NCBI RefSeq assembly: GCF_002198735.1
Contig: NZ_MWLO01000123.1
Span: forward strand, 175,262 to 239,261
DNA: 64,000 bases
Direction of reading: 5' to 3'
DNA from: Ideonella sp. A 288
GTDB taxonomy: Bacteria > Pseudomonadota > Gammaproteobacteria > Burkholderiales > Burkholderiaceae_C
Shown: one piece after another, positions 15,821 through 27,053 of the stretch
Layout: each line of letters opens with the position of its first letter
Numbering within the stretch: position 1 is the stretch's first letter
Made by a program: the position numbers and the translations under genes
The notes under the pieces: generated by a model
Seen by the model: the letters and a program-made list of their open reading frames with translations, nothing else
The model's database searches: none
Told to the model about the DNA's origin: nothing

Positions 15821-16747
15821 GTGAACCTCAAGCAGCTCGAGTACTTCATTCACGTGGCCGAGCTGGGCAGCTTCAGCAAGGCCGCACTGGTGCTCGACAT
15901 CGCGCAGCCGGCGCTCAGCCGCCAGGTGCGCGCGCTGGAGATCGACCTGCGCGAGACGCTGTTGCTGCGCAACGGCCGCGGCGTGGTGCTCACCGAAGCC
16001 GGCCGGCGGCTCTACGAGCATGGCGTGGGCATCCTGCAATCCGTGTCGGCCGCACGCGACGACATGGGCGCCACGCGGGACGAGCCGGTGGGCCGCATCA
16101 CCATCGGCCTGCCGCCGACCATCGGCCGCCAGTTGACGCTGCCGCTGATCAATGGCTTTCGCAACCGCCTGCCGCGCGCGCGCCTGGCCATCGTCGAGGG
16201 GCTGTCCACCCACATCGTCGAATGGATCACCACCGGCCGGGTCGACGTGGGCCTGCTCTACAACCCGGAGGCGCAGGAAGGGCTGGAGATCACGCCCGTG
16301 CTCGAGGAGCCGCTGTGCCTGGTGGGGCCGGCGGCGAGTGCCGTGATGGCCGTGCGCGGCACGCTGCCACTGCGATCGCTGGGCGCGCTGCCCTTGATCG
16401 TGCCCGAGCGGACGCACGTGATCCGTCGCCTGCTCGAAACCCAGGCCGCGATGGCCGGCCTGAAGCTCGACATCGCCTGGGAGGTGTCCAGCATCGCCTC
16501 GATCATCGACCTGGTGTGCGCTGGCCACGGCCACGCGGTGCTCACGGCGAGCGCAGTCGCTGCCTCGGGGCGCGCCGACGAACTGATGGCCCGGCCGCTG
16601 ACCGATCCCCCGCTGACCAGCGTGCTGTGCTTGGCCGTGTCGGCCCACAAGCGGCCCAGCCCGCTGATGCGACACGCCACGCTTCTGCTCGTTGAACTGG
16701 CGCAAAGCGTGCCGCAGGGCGCGGCAGCGCAGTCGCAACCGGGCTGA
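15821..16747 (+). CDS. LysR-family transcriptional regulator, probable lig operon regulator
   Basis: The product is 308 aa from a GTG at 15821. The N-terminal winged helix is textbook LysR (LKQLEYFIHVAELGSFSKAA, then AQPALSRQVRALE). A type-2 periplasmic-binding-like effector domain follows from residue 92 (ITIGLPPTIGRQL, VDVGLLYNPEAQEGLE). It sits between the mxa operon and the protocatechuate 4,5-cleavage operon and reads the same way as both. Because a palindrome lies in the 158-bp gap just downstream, control of the lig operon is the more likely role. The inducer cannot be read from the sequence. Confidence 0.82.
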   Translation: MNLKQLEYFIHVAELGSFSKAALVLDIAQPALSRQVRALEIDLRETLLLRNGRGVVLTEAGRRLYEHGVGILQSVSAARDDMGATRDEPVGRITIGLPPTIGRQLTLPLINGFRNRLPRARLAIVEGLSTHIVEWITTGRVDVGLLYNPEAQEGLEITPVLEEPLCLVGPAASAVMAVRGTLPLRSLGALPLIVPERTHVIRRLLETQAAMAGLKLDIAWEVSSIASIIDLVCAGHGHAVLTASAVAASGRADELMARPLTDPPLTSVLCLAVSAHKRPSPLMRHATLLLVELAQSVPQGAAAQSQPG

Positions 16748-16794
16748 CCGAACCGGCTGTATGGGCGGCCGGCTCGTCGGCCATGCCACATTGA

Positions 16795-16807
16795 GATAGC
16801 AGCTATC
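16795..16807 (+). promoter_or_regulatory. Palindrome GATAGC-A-GCTATC, candidate LysR operator of the lig operon
   Basis: A perfect six-pair inverted repeat around one central base lies about 100 bp before the first gene of the lig operon, in the only sizeable gap between the LysR gene and that operon. Its interior has the T-N-A spacing seen in LysR-type sites. The immediate flanks (TTGA on the left, AGC on the right) extend symmetry only partly. The function is inferred from position and symmetry. Confidence 0.5.
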
Positions 16808-16905
16808 AGCCGAGCCTGCTTTGTTCGGCATGGCTGCCTGCGCAGAATGCGGCCCTGCGGCAGGGTTCGGTCCGCCGCTGCCCCGTCCAACCCCTCGCTC
16901 TCACC

Positions 16906-17595
16906 ATGCCCGACCGCCTCACCGGACTCTCGTCGATGGCCACCCGCGCGCTGCTGGCGGATCTGGCAGCCGAGCACCATCGCCGAACCGGTGCCGAGGT
17001 GGTGTTCGAATCCGTTGGTGGGGTCGATGCGGCCCGGCGGGTTCAGGCTGGCGAGCGCTTCGACGTGGTCGTGCTCGCGGCCGACGCCATCGACCGGCTG
17101 ATCGCCGCCGGGCACCTACTGGCAGGCAGCAAGACCGACCTGGTGCGTTCGGGCGTCGCGATCGCCGTGCGCGCGGGCGCGCGAAGGCCGGCGATCGGCA
17201 GCGAGGACGAGGTGCGGCAGGCGGTGCTGCAGGCCACGCGCGTCGGCGTCTCGACGGGCCCCAGCGGGGTGCAGCTGGCGCGCCTGTTCGAGCGCTGGGG
17301 CATCGCCGACCAGATCCGCGACCGCCTGGTCCAGGCACCGCCCGGCGTGCCGGTGGGCGCGCTGCTGGCGCGGGGCGAGGTCGACCTCGGCTTCCAGCAA
17401 CTCAGCGAACTCATCCACCTGGAAGGCATCGACGTGCTCGGCCCGTTGCCGGCCGCCATCCAGATCGACACCACGTTTTCGGCCGGCATCGGTGCGGCCT
17501 GCGACCAGCCCCAGGCCGCGCGGCGCCTGCTCGACTTCATGGCCTCGGCCCAGGCCGAGCCGGCCCGGCGGCGGCATGGCATGTCACCCGCCTGA
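16906..17595 (+). CDS. ModA-like solute-binding domain protein without signal peptide
   Basis: The product is 229 aa. It has the type-2 periplasmic binding fold of the molybdate-binding group: [63 protein letters not shown] and [13 protein letters not shown]. The protein begins directly with the first beta-strand, so no export signal is present and no frame extension supplies one. No ABC permease or ATPase is nearby. It is the first gene of the ring-cleavage operon, 36 bp before ligJ. A cytoplasmic ligand-binding or non-transport role is likely; what it binds is unknown. Confidence 0.78.
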   Translation: MPDRLTGLSSMATRALLADLAAEHHRRTGAEVVFESVGGVDAARRVQAGERFDVVVLAADAIDRLIAAGHLLAGSKTDLVRSGVAIAVRAGARRPAIGSEDEVRQAVLQATRVGVSTGPSGVQLARLFERWGIADQIRDRLVQAPPGVPVGALLARGEVDLGFQQLSELIHLEGIDVLGPLPAAIQIDTTFSAGIGAACDQPQAARRLLDFMASAQAEPARRRHGMSPA

Positions 17596-17631
17596 ACGCG
17601 CCCGCGCACAGCCTCCCCCAAGGAACCCCCG

Positions 17632-18660
17632 ATGATCATCGACGTCCACGGCCACTACACCACCGCACCCAAGGCGCTGGAAGCCTGGCGCAACCGGCAG
17701 ATCGCCGGCATCCAGGACCCGGCACTCAAGCCCAAGGTCAGCGACCTGAAGATCAGCGACGACGAACTGCGCGAGACCATCGAAACCAACCAGTTGGCCA
17801 AGATGCGCGAGCGCGGCAGCGACCTCACCATCTTCAGCCCGCGCGCCAGCTTCATGGCCCACCACATCGGCGACTTCGAGGTGTCGTCCACCTGGGCGGC
17901 GATCTGCAACGAGCTCTGCTTCCGTGTCAGCCAGCTGTTCCCGGACCACTTCGTGCCGGCGGCGATGCTGCCGCAGTCGCCCGGCGTGGACCCGGCCACC
18001 TGCATCCCCGAACTGATGAAGTGCGTCGAGCAGTACGGCAACGTCGGCCTCAACCTGAACCCCGACCCGTCGGGCGGACATTGGACCAGCCCACCGCTGA
18101 GCGACCGCAGCTGGTACCCGCTCTACGAGAAGATGGTGGAGTTCGACATCCCGGCCATGATCCATGTGAGCACGAGCTGCAACGCCTGCTTCCACACCAC
18201 CGGCGCGCACTACCTGAACGCGGACACCACCGCCTTCATGCAGTGCCTCACGTCCGACCTGTTCAAGGACTTTCCGACGCTGAAGTTCCTGATCCCTCAC
18301 GGTGGCGGCGCGGTGCCTTACCACTGGGGGCGCTTTCGCGGGCTGGCGCAGGAGCTGAAGAAGCCGCTGTTGAAGGACCACCTGCTGAACAACATCTTCT
18401 TCGACACCTGCGTCTACCACCAGCCGGGCATCGACCTGCTGACCAAGGTGATCCCGGTGGACAACATCCTCTTTGCCAGCGAGATGATCGGCGCGGTGCG
18501 CGGCATCGACCCCGAAACGGGCTTCTACTACGACGACACCAAGCGCTACATCGAGGCGTCCACGCTGCTCACCGCGGCACAGAAGCAGCAGGTGTACGAA
18601 GGCAATGCGCGCCGCGTGTTCGCGCGGCTCGACGCCCGATTGAAGGCCAAGGGCCTGTGA
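17632..18660 (+). CDS. ligJ: 4-Oxalomesaconate hydratase
   Basis: The product is 342 aa of the amidohydrolase-like metal-dependent fold. The N-terminal metal motif is IDVHGHY, with further His residues in [25 protein letters not shown] and the conserved [11 protein letters not shown] near the C-terminus. Length and motifs match LigJ, which hydrates 4-oxalomesaconate to 4-carboxy-4-hydroxy-2-oxoadipate in protocatechuate 4,5-cleavage. An AAGGAA ribosome site lies just before the ATG. It is followed at 17 bp by ligK, the next step of the pathway. Cytoplasmic. An aminocarboxymuconate-semialdehyde decarboxylase label from automated tools would reflect the same superfamily. Confidence 0.9.
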   Translation: MIIDVHGHYTTAPKALEAWRNRQIAGIQDPALKPKVSDLKISDDELRETIETNQLAKMRERGSDLTIFSPRASFMAHHIGDFEVSSTWAAICNELCFRVSQLFPDHFVPAAMLPQSPGVDPATCIPELMKCVEQYGNVGLNLNPDPSGGHWTSPPLSDRSWYPLYEKMVEFDIPAMIHVSTSCNACFHTTGAHYLNADTTAFMQCLTSDLFKDFPTLKFLIPHGGGAVPYHWGRFRGLAQELKKPLLKDHLLNNIFFDTCVYHQPGIDLLTKVIPVDNILFASEMIGAVRGIDPETGFYYDDTKRYIEASTLLTAAQKQQVYEGNARRVFARLDARLKAKGL

Positions 18661-18677
18661 CGCACGGAGACCGAACC

Positions 18678-19367
18678 ATGAGCCTGAACCAACTCGGCAT
18701 CGTCAAACGGCGCATCGTCCGCGCAGACCCGTCCGCCGTGGCCAAGCTGTCGCGCTTCGGCAGCGCCACCGTCCACGAGGCCATGGGCCGCGTCGGCCTG
18801 CTCAAGCCCTACATGCGGCCGATCTACCCCGCGGCACACGCTTGCGGCACCGCCGTGACCGTGCTGCTGCAGCCCGGCGACAACTGGATGATGCACGTGG
18901 CCGCCGAACAGCTGCAGCCCGGCGACATCGTCGTGGCCGCCTGCACCACCGAGAACGAGGATGGCTTCTTCGGCGATCTGCTGGCCACCAGCTTCCGCGC
19001 CCGCGGCGCCGTGGGCCTGGTGATCGACGGCGGCGTGCGCGACGTGAAGGACCTCACCGAGATGAACTTCCCGGTGTGGAGCCGCGCCATCCACGGCAAG
19101 GGCACGATCAAGGCCACGCTGGGCTCGGTGAACATCCCGGTGGTGTGCGCCGGCGCGCTGGTGAACCCGGGCGACGTGGTCATCGCCGACATCGACGGCG
19201 TGGTCGTGGTGCCCGCTGCCATCGCCCCGCAGGTGGTCGATGCCGCCGAGGCGCGCGAGGCGCTGGAAGGCGAGAAGCGCGCCAAGCTGGCCGCCGGTGT
19301 GCTGGGCCTGGACATGTACAAGATGCGCGAGCCGCTGGAGAAGGCTGGCCTGAGGTATATCGATTGA
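18678..19367 (+). CDS. ligK: 4-Carboxy-4-hydroxy-2-oxoadipate aldolase
   Basis: The product is 229 aa of the RraA-like/HMG aldolase family. Signature parts are [36 protein letters not shown], the [10 protein letters not shown] metal/substrate motif and [15 protein letters not shown]. These enzymes (LigK, GalC, ProA aldolase) split 4-carboxy-4-hydroxy-2-oxoadipate into pyruvate and oxaloacetate and usually also decarboxylate oxaloacetate. The context directly after ligJ settles the assignment over a generic RraA regulator. The start ATG at 18678 is preceded by GGAGA. The next gene begins five bases after the stop. Confidence 0.92.
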   Translation: MSLNQLGIVKRRIVRADPSAVAKLSRFGSATVHEAMGRVGLLKPYMRPIYPAAHACGTAVTVLLQPGDNWMMHVAAEQLQPGDIVVAACTTENEDGFFGDLLATSFRARGAVGLVIDGGVRDVKDLTEMNFPVWSRAIHGKGTIKATLGSVNIPVVCAGALVNPGDVVIADIDGVVVVPAAIAPQVVDAAEAREALEGEKRAKLAAGVLGLDMYKMREPLEKAGLRYID

Positions 19368-19372
19368 CCGCG

Positions 19373-20293
19373 ATGACCGCCCCACACTCCCCCTGGCGCG
19401 TCGCGCTCATCGGCTATGGCGAGGTCGGCCGCATCCTCGCAGAAGACCTGCGCGCGCAGGGCGTGCCGGTCAGCGCCTTCGACCTCAAGCTGCTCGGCGA
19501 GGCGGGCGAACCGTTGCGCGAGCATGCCCTGCAGCATGGCGTGGCACTGACCGAATCGCACGTCTCGGCGGTGCGGGGCGCCGACCTCGTCGTGTCGGCG
19601 GTCACCGCCAGCCAGACCGTGGCGGTGGCGCAGGCCTGCGCACCCGGCCTCCAGGCGGGCACCTTCTTCCTCGATTTCAACTCGGCGTCGCCGGGTGCCA
19701 AGAGCCGCGCGGCCGAGTTCGTCGACGGCGTCGGCGGCCGCTATGTCGAGGGGGCGGTGATGACCTCGGTGCCACCGCATCGCATCAAGGTGCCCTTGCT
19801 GCTGGGCGGGCCGGAGGCCGCCGACCTGATGCCGCGATTGAATGCATTGGGCTTCGCGGCCCAGGTGGTCAGCGAGACGCTCGGCGTGGCCTCGGCCACC
19901 AAGATGTGCCGCAGCGTGATGATCAAGGGCCTGGAGGCCATGGTGATCGAGAGCTTCACCACCGCACGCGCCTATGGCGTCGAAGAGGCGGTGATCGCCT
20001 CGCTGGCCGAAACCTTCCCAGGAATCGACTGGGAGCAGCAGGGGGCCTATTTCTTCCAGCGCGCCATCGAGCATGGCCGCCGCCGCAGCGAAGAGGTGCG
20101 AGAGGTGGCCGAGACCGTGCGAGAGATCGGCCTCACGCCGTGGTCCGCGAAGGGCACCGCCGAGCGGCAGGCCTGGGTGGCCGACCTGGCCGATGCGGGC
20201 GTCTTCGGCGCCAGGACCAGCAGGTCGTTCGCGCGCAGCGGCGACTGGCGCACCGAGGCCGACCGCATCCTCGACCACGTGAAGAAGGACTGA
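19373..20293 (+). CDS. NAD(P)-dependent oxidoreductase with DUF1932 C-terminal domain
   Basis: The product is 306 aa. The N-terminal Rossmann domain opens VALIGYGEVGRILAEDL, with SAVTASQTVAVAQA and DFNSASPGAKSRAA. The C-terminal helical domain of the DUF1932 type has KMCRSVMIKGLEAMVIESF, including the Lys expected of beta-hydroxyacid dehydrogenases. The relatives are 3-hydroxyisobutyrate and 6-phosphogluconate dehydrogenases. It lies between ligK and ligI with very short gaps, so it is in the operon. Its reaction in the pathway is not established; reduction or oxidation of a hydroxy- or oxo-acid intermediate is plausible. It is not one of the textbook lig enzymes. Confidence 0.82.
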   Translation: MTAPHSPWRVALIGYGEVGRILAEDLRAQGVPVSAFDLKLLGEAGEPLREHALQHGVALTESHVSAVRGADLVVSAVTASQTVAVAQACAPGLQAGTFFLDFNSASPGAKSRAAEFVDGVGGRYVEGAVMTSVPPHRIKVPLLLGGPEAADLMPRLNALGFAAQVVSETLGVASATKMCRSVMIKGLEAMVIESFTTARAYGVEEAVIASLAETFPGIDWEQQGAYFFQRAIEHGRRRSEEVREVAETVREIGLTPWSAKGTAERQAWVADLADAGVFGARTSRSFARSGDWRTEADRILDHVKKD

Positions 20294-20296
20294 CGC

Positions 20297-21211
20297 ATGA
20301 GCTTCGAGAAGACGCCGGGCTGGCTGGACTGGCATGCCGGGCCCAGCCAACCGCGGTTCAAGTTGCCGGCCGGCAGCGTCGATGCGCACTGCCATGTCTT
20401 CGGCCCCGGTGAGCAGTTTCCGTTCGCGCCCGAGCGCAAGTACACGCCCTGCGACGCGTCGAAGCAGCAGCTCTATGCGTTGCGCGACCACCTCGGCCTC
20501 GCCCGCAACGTGGTCGTGCAGGCCACCTGCCATGGTGCCGACAACCGCGCGATGGTCGATGCCTGCCTCTCGTCCGGTGGCCGGGCGCGCGGCGTGGCCA
20601 CGGTGCGCCGCAGCGTGAGCGACGCGGAACTGCAGGCCATGCACGAGGCCGGCGTGCGCGGCGTGCGCTTCAATTTCGTCAAGCGCCTGGTCGACTTCAC
20701 GCCCAAGGACGAACTGCTCGAGATCGCCCAGCGCATCTCGAAATGGGGCTGGCATGTGGTGATCTATTTCGAGGCCGTGGACCTGCCCGATCTGTGGGAC
20801 TTCTTCACCGCCTTGCCCACCACCATCGTCGTCGACCACATGGGCCGGCCCGACGTGGCCAAGCCGGTCGATGGCCCCGAGTTCGAACTGTTCGTGAAGT
20901 TCATGCGCGAGCACCCCAACGTGTGGAGCAAGGTCAGCTGTCCCGAGCGCCTGTCGGTCACCGGGCCCAGGGCGCTGAGCGGCGAACAGGCGGCCTACCG
21001 TGACGTCGTGCCCTTCGCCCGCCGCATCGTCGAGAGCTTCCCCGACCGCGTGCTCTGGGGCACCGACTGGCCGCACCCGAACCTGAAGGACCACATGCCC
21101 GACGACGGCCTGCTGGTCGATTTCATCCCGCACATCGCCGTCACGCCCGAGTTGCAGCGCAAGCTGCTGGTGGACAACCCGATGCGCCTGTACTGGCCCG
21201 AGGAGACCTGA
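20297..21211 (+). CDS. ligI: 2-Pyrone-4,6-dicarboxylate hydrolase
   Basis: The product is 304 aa of the amidohydrolase superfamily. Diagnostic pieces are SVDAHCHVFGPG near residue 27 (the HxH metal or substrate motif), VVVQATCHGADN, GVRFNFVKRLVD, VVDHMGRPDV, VWSKVSCPERLS and the C-terminal LWGTDWPHPN. These fit LigI/PmdD, which opens the lactone 2-pyrone-4,6-dicarboxylate to 4-oxalomesaconate. The gene follows the DUF1932 gene by three bases and precedes ligA by three. Together with ligC it links ring cleavage to the hydratase and aldolase. Cytoplasmic. Confidence 0.93.
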   Translation: MSFEKTPGWLDWHAGPSQPRFKLPAGSVDAHCHVFGPGEQFPFAPERKYTPCDASKQQLYALRDHLGLARNVVVQATCHGADNRAMVDACLSSGGRARGVATVRRSVSDAELQAMHEAGVRGVRFNFVKRLVDFTPKDELLEIAQRISKWGWHVVIYFEAVDLPDLWDFFTALPTTIVVDHMGRPDVAKPVDGPEFELFVKFMREHPNVWSKVSCPERLSVTGPRALSGEQAAYRDVVPFARRIVESFPDRVLWGTDWPHPNLKDHMPDDGLLVDFIPHIAVTPELQRKLLVDNPMRLYWPEET

Positions 21212-21214
21212 GCC

Positions 21215-23416
<2,202 letters not shown>

Positions 23417-23420
<4 letters not shown>

Positions 23421-24427
23421 GCATGCAGCAGCGACGCATCGGCCCCTTCGACGTCTCGGCGATCGGCCTGGGGTGCATGAACCTCAGCCACGCCTACGGT
23501 GCGCCGCCCCCGGTGGAGGACGCCGAGCGACTGCTGCTGAAGGCGCTGGACCTGGGCGTCACCTTGTTCGACACCGCGGCGCTGTACGGTTTCGGCGCCA
23601 ACGAAACCCTGGTGGGGCGCGTTCTGAAGCCGCACCGCTCGAGGATCACCTTGTGCAGCAAGGGTGGCATGGCCGGGGTGAGCTTTCCCGATGGCGTCAA
23701 GCGCGTGATCGATGGCTCGCCCGCCGCGATCCGCCGCAACTGCGAGGACAGCCTGAAGCGCCTGGGCACCGACGTCATCGACCTGTACTACCTGCACCGC
23801 TGGGACAAGCAGGTGCCCATCGAGGACTCGGTGGGCGAGATGGCACGCCTGGTGGCCGCAGGCAAGGTCAGGGCGCTGGGCCTGTCGGAGGTGTCGGCCG
23901 CCACCCTGCGCCGCGCCCATGCGGTGCACTCGATCGCCGCCGTGCAGACCGAGTACTCGCTGTGGACCCGCAACCCGGAGATCGCCGTGCTGGCCGCCTG
24001 CCACAAGATCGGCGCGACCTTCGTGGCCTTCAGCCCGGTGGCGCGCGCCTTCCTGACGAACACCTTCCACGACGTGTCCACGCTGGACGCGAAAGACATC
24101 CGCCGCAGCATGCCGCGCTTCACGGCCGAGCACTACGCCGCCAACCTGCGCTTGCTGGACGGCCACGTCCGCCTGGCATCGGAGGTCGGCTGCACGCCGG
24201 CGCAACTCGCCCTGGCCTGGTTGCTGACGCGCGGCGAGCATGTCGTGCCCATCCCCGGGACGACGAATCCCGACCATTTGGCCGAGGACGTGGGGGCCGC
24301 CGGCGTGCGGCTGACGCCGCAGACCGTGGCGGCACTCGATGCACTGATCAACCAGCACACGGTGGTCGGCGCGCGCTACAACGCGCAGGCCAGCTCCGAA
24401 GTCGACACCGAGGAGTTCGGGGCCTGA
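23417..24427 (+). CDS. Aldo/keto reductase
   Basis: The product is 336 aa. The AKR TIM-barrel signature is complete: GLGCMNLSHAYG, LFDTAALYGFGANE (Asp and Tyr of the tetrad), LCSKGGMAG (Lys), DLYYLHRWDKQVPIEDSVG (His) and the C-terminal VPIPGTTNPDHLAED NADPH site. The ATG overlaps the ligC stop, so it is coupled to the lig operon. Its substrate is not known. Reduction of aromatic aldehydes (vanillin type) or of the semialdehyde ring-cleavage product are possibilities suggested by context. It is the last gene of the overlapping block; 54 bp separate it from the transporter. Confidence 0.85.
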
Positions 24428-24481
24428 GTTCTCCCGCGTGCCCGGCCGCGGCACCGCGGCCGGGCACGGGCCCCTGCACCC

Positions 24482-25441
24482 ATGCTGGACACGCTCGCGG
24501 TCATCGCACCGATCTTCCTCGTCATCGGCCTGGGCTTCTGCGCCGTGCGGTGGGGCTGGTTCGCCGCCGCCGGGCTGCCGGCGCTCGGCGGCTTCGTCAT
24601 CCGCTTCAGCCTGCCGGCGCTGCTGTTCAATGCGCTGGCCCGCCGATCGTTCGCCGAGGTGATGAACCCGAACTACCTCGCGGCCTATGCGGCCGGTTCA
24701 TTGTTGGCCATGGGGGCCGGGCTGGCCTGGGCGCTGGGTTGGAAGCGGCTGCCCCTGCCCGCGGCCGCCATTGCCTCGATGGGCATGTGCTGCGCGAACA
24801 CCGCCTTCGTCGGTTTCCCGGTGGCCTTGCAGGTGGTCGGCCCCGAGGCATCGGTGGCTCTGGCCCTGTCGATGATGGTCGAGAACCTGCTGATGATCCC
24901 GCTGTGCCTGGCGCTGGCCGACACCGGCAGCGGGCACGACGGCGGGGGCGGGCGCCGCTTCTGGTCCGCCTTTGGCAAGGCCCTGGCCGGGCTGCCGCGC
25001 AACCCGATCATCGTGGCCATCGCGGTGGGCTTCATGTTCGCCATGCTGCAGTGGCGCCTGCCCGCGCCGGTGGCCCGGACGGTGGACATGCTCGCCGCGG
25101 CGTCGGCGGCCGCGGCGCTGTTTTACGTGGGCGGCATGCTGGCGGGCCTGTCCTTGCGCTCGATGGCGGCCGACGCGGCCGCCGTGAGCGTCGGCAAGCT
25201 GGTGCTGCACCCGCTGGCCACGGCGGGGGCGCTGTGGACCTTCGGGCCGGTGAGTCCCGGCCTGGCCACGGCCGCCGTGCTGATGGCCGGCGCGCCGATG
25301 CTCGGCGTCTACGCGATCTTCGGCCAGAAGCACGGCCAGCAGCATGCCTGCGCGGCCCGCATGCTGGTGGCCACGACCGCCAGCTTCGTCACCCTCGCGC
25401 TGCTGATCGGTCTGTTGCGCCAGGCGGCGCCGGCCGGCTGA
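24482..25441 (+). CDS. AEC-family permease (auxin efflux carrier-like)
   Basis: The product is 319 aa and strongly hydrophobic, with about ten membrane segments. It starts MLDTLAVIAPIFLVIGLGF and has the two halves typical of AEC transporters, with RFSLPALLFNALARR in the first half and YVGGMLAGLSLRSMAADA in the second. Bacterial AEC members move organic acids such as malate or malonate across the inner membrane. Following the lig operon in the same direction, it may take up an aromatic acid or export an intermediate; the substrate cannot be read. It converges with the reductase gene 30 bp downstream. Confidence 0.84.
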   Translation: MLDTLAVIAPIFLVIGLGFCAVRWGWFAAAGLPALGGFVIRFSLPALLFNALARRSFAEVMNPNYLAAYAAGSLLAMGAGLAWALGWKRLPLPAAAIASMGMCCANTAFVGFPVALQVVGPEASVALALSMMVENLLMIPLCLALADTGSGHDGGGGRRFWSAFGKALAGLPRNPIIVAIAVGFMFAMLQWRLPAPVARTVDMLAAASAAAALFYVGGMLAGLSLRSMAADAAAVSVGKLVLHPLATAGALWTFGPVSPGLATAAVLMAGAPMLGVYAIFGQKHGQQHACAARMLVATTASFVTLALLIGLLRQAAPAG

Positions 25442-25471
25442 GCGCGGGCGCGGACAAGGCGCCGCCTGCGC

Positions 25472-26728
25472 TCAGGCGGAGAGCAGGCTGTTCAGTTCGA
25501 AGGCGGTGTCGGCCACCTGTTCGGGCGTCGGTGTCACGCCCGCATCCAGCAGCTTGCGCGCCTGCAGGTGGTCCTTCGGCGAGTTCACCGAATCGACCGC
25601 GACGAGCTTGCCGCGGCGATAGTGGTAGACGGAGAAGGGCCCTTCGTCGAGCCGCCCGCGCAGCGCCCAGTGGTCGGCACCGGTGGACAGACCGGCCATC
25701 TGCAGCTTGCGGTCGTACTGGTCCGACCAGAACCACGGCGTCGCGGTGAAGGGGCGCGGCTGGCCCAGCAAGGCGGCTGCGGCCGACTTGCCCTGTTCGG
25801 TGGCGTTCTGCACCGATTCCAGCCGCAGCAGCGACCCGTCGTCCAGCCGGCGCGCGGTGCAGTCGCCGGCGGCCACGATGGCCGGATCGTCGGTGCGCCC
25901 GCAGGCATCGACGACGATGCCGCGGTCACACGCCAGTCCCGCCTGGCGCGCCAATTCATCGTTGGCGGTGACGCCCACCCCGAGCACGACCAGCCCGGCC
26001 GGCAGACAACGGCCGCCGACCAGCCGAACGGCGTTGACCTCGCCCCGGGCATCGGCCTCGATCGCCTCGATGCGGGCGTCCAGCACCAGTGCCACACCAT
26101 GGTCGGCGTGCAGGCGGGCATACCAGTCGCTCAACATCGGTGCCAGCACCCGGCCCAGCAAGCGAGGGGCCGCTTCCAGCACGGTGACGGCACAGCCCTT
26201 CTTGCGGGCCGTGGCCGCGACCTCGAGCCCGATGAAGCCGCCGCCGATCACCACCACGGGCAGTTCGTGCGCCAGGCAATGCGCCAGGCGTTCGGCCATG
26301 GCGGATGCGTCGTCGCGGTTGCGCAGGGCCAGCACGCCCGCGGCATCGCCGCCCGGCAGGGCCAGGCGTCTGGGCGTCGCCCCGGTGGCCAGCACCAGCC
26401 CCGTGTACGGCAGCGTGCTGCCATCCCGCAGCCTGACCGTGCGTGCCTTGCGGTCGATGCCCTCCACATGGCAACCGGTTCGCAGCGTGATCGATTTGCG
26501 GGCCAGCATCTCGGGGGCGCGCATCACCAGTTGCGCCGCATCCATGTCGCCGGCCAGCCACGCCTTCGACAGCGGCGGGCGGTGGTACGGGCCATGCGGT
26601 TCTTCGCCGACGATCGTCAGGTCGCCGGTGTAGCCGCCGGCCCGCAAGGCTTCAGCGGCCTGCACGCCGGCCTGGCCTGCGCCGACGATGACGATGTGCG
26701 GGGTGGCGGGCAGGGCGCTGTGTGTCAT
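25472..26728 (-). CDS. FAD-dependent ferredoxin reductase of the P450 system
   Basis: The product is 418 aa. It has two dinucleotide-binding motifs: IVIVGAGQAGVQAAEAL for FAD and VVVIGGGFIGLEVAATA for NAD(P)H. YHRPPLSK, the VLATGATPR linker and the late VAAGDCTARR motif are also present. These are the marks of putidaredoxin reductase-type enzymes. It passes electrons from NAD(P)H to the [2Fe-2S] ferredoxin encoded directly upstream, whose stop overlaps its ATG (ATGA at 26725-26728). With the P450 it completes a class I three-component system. Cytoplasmic. Confidence 0.9.
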   Translation of the reverse strand: MTHSALPATPHIVIVGAGQAGVQAAEALRAGGYTGDLTIVGEEPHGPYHRPPLSKAWLAGDMDAAQLVMRAPEMLARKSITLRTGCHVEGIDRKARTVRLRDGSTLPYTGLVLATGATPRRLALPGGDAAGVLALRNRDDASAMAERLAHCLAHELPVVVIGGGFIGLEVAATARKKGCAVTVLEAAPRLLGRVLAPMLSDWYARLHADHGVALVLDARIEAIEADARGEVNAVRLVGGRCLPAGLVVLGVGVTANDELARQAGLACDRGIVVDACGRTDDPAIVAAGDCTARRLDDGSLLRLESVQNATEQGKSAAAALLGQPRPFTATPWFWSDQYDRKLQMAGLSTGADHWALRGRLDEGPFSVYHYRRGKLVAVDSVNSPKDHLQARKLLDAGVTPTPEQVADTAFELNSLLSA

Positions 26729-27048
26729 TCCTGGGTCTCGGGCAGCGTGACGGCCAGGCCCTCCAGGGCCGGGCCGGCTTTCAGTTGGCACGACAGGCGG
26801 CTGTTGGGTCGGCGCTCCGCCGCCACGTTGTCCAGCATGCCCAGTTCGCCCTCGGTCGGCGGGGGCAGGTCGGCCAGCCGGTCTTCCTGCACGTAGCAGT
26901 GGCAGGTGGCGCAGGCGCAGGAGCCGCCGCACTCGCCCACGATGCCGTCCACGCCGTTGGCGATGGCCGCCTGCATCAGACTCCACCCGTCGGTGACGTC
27001 GACCGTGACGCGTTGGCCCGAAGGCTCGATGTAGGTGATGTGGGCCAT
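26725..27048 (-). CDS. [2Fe-2S] ferredoxin, adrenodoxin/putidaredoxin type
   Basis: The product is 107 aa. The cluster ligands follow the vertebrate/putidaredoxin spacing: Cys40, Cys46 and Cys49 in GECGGSCACATCHC, and Cys87 in RLSCQLK. Additional cysteines at 44 and 51 are nearby but do not fit the ligand spacing. The DxxDxxLPPPTEGELGML region is typical of P450-partner ferredoxins. It lies five bases after the P450 gene and overlaps the reductase by four bases, so the three are one operon. It shuttles single electrons from the reductase to the P450. Confidence 0.92.
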   Translation of the reverse strand: MAHITYIEPSGQRVTVDVTDGWSLMQAAIANGVDGIVGECGGSCACATCHCYVQEDRLADLPPPTEGELGMLDNVAAERRPNSRLSCQLKAGPALEGLAVTLPETQE

Positions 27049-27053
27049 GGCGG

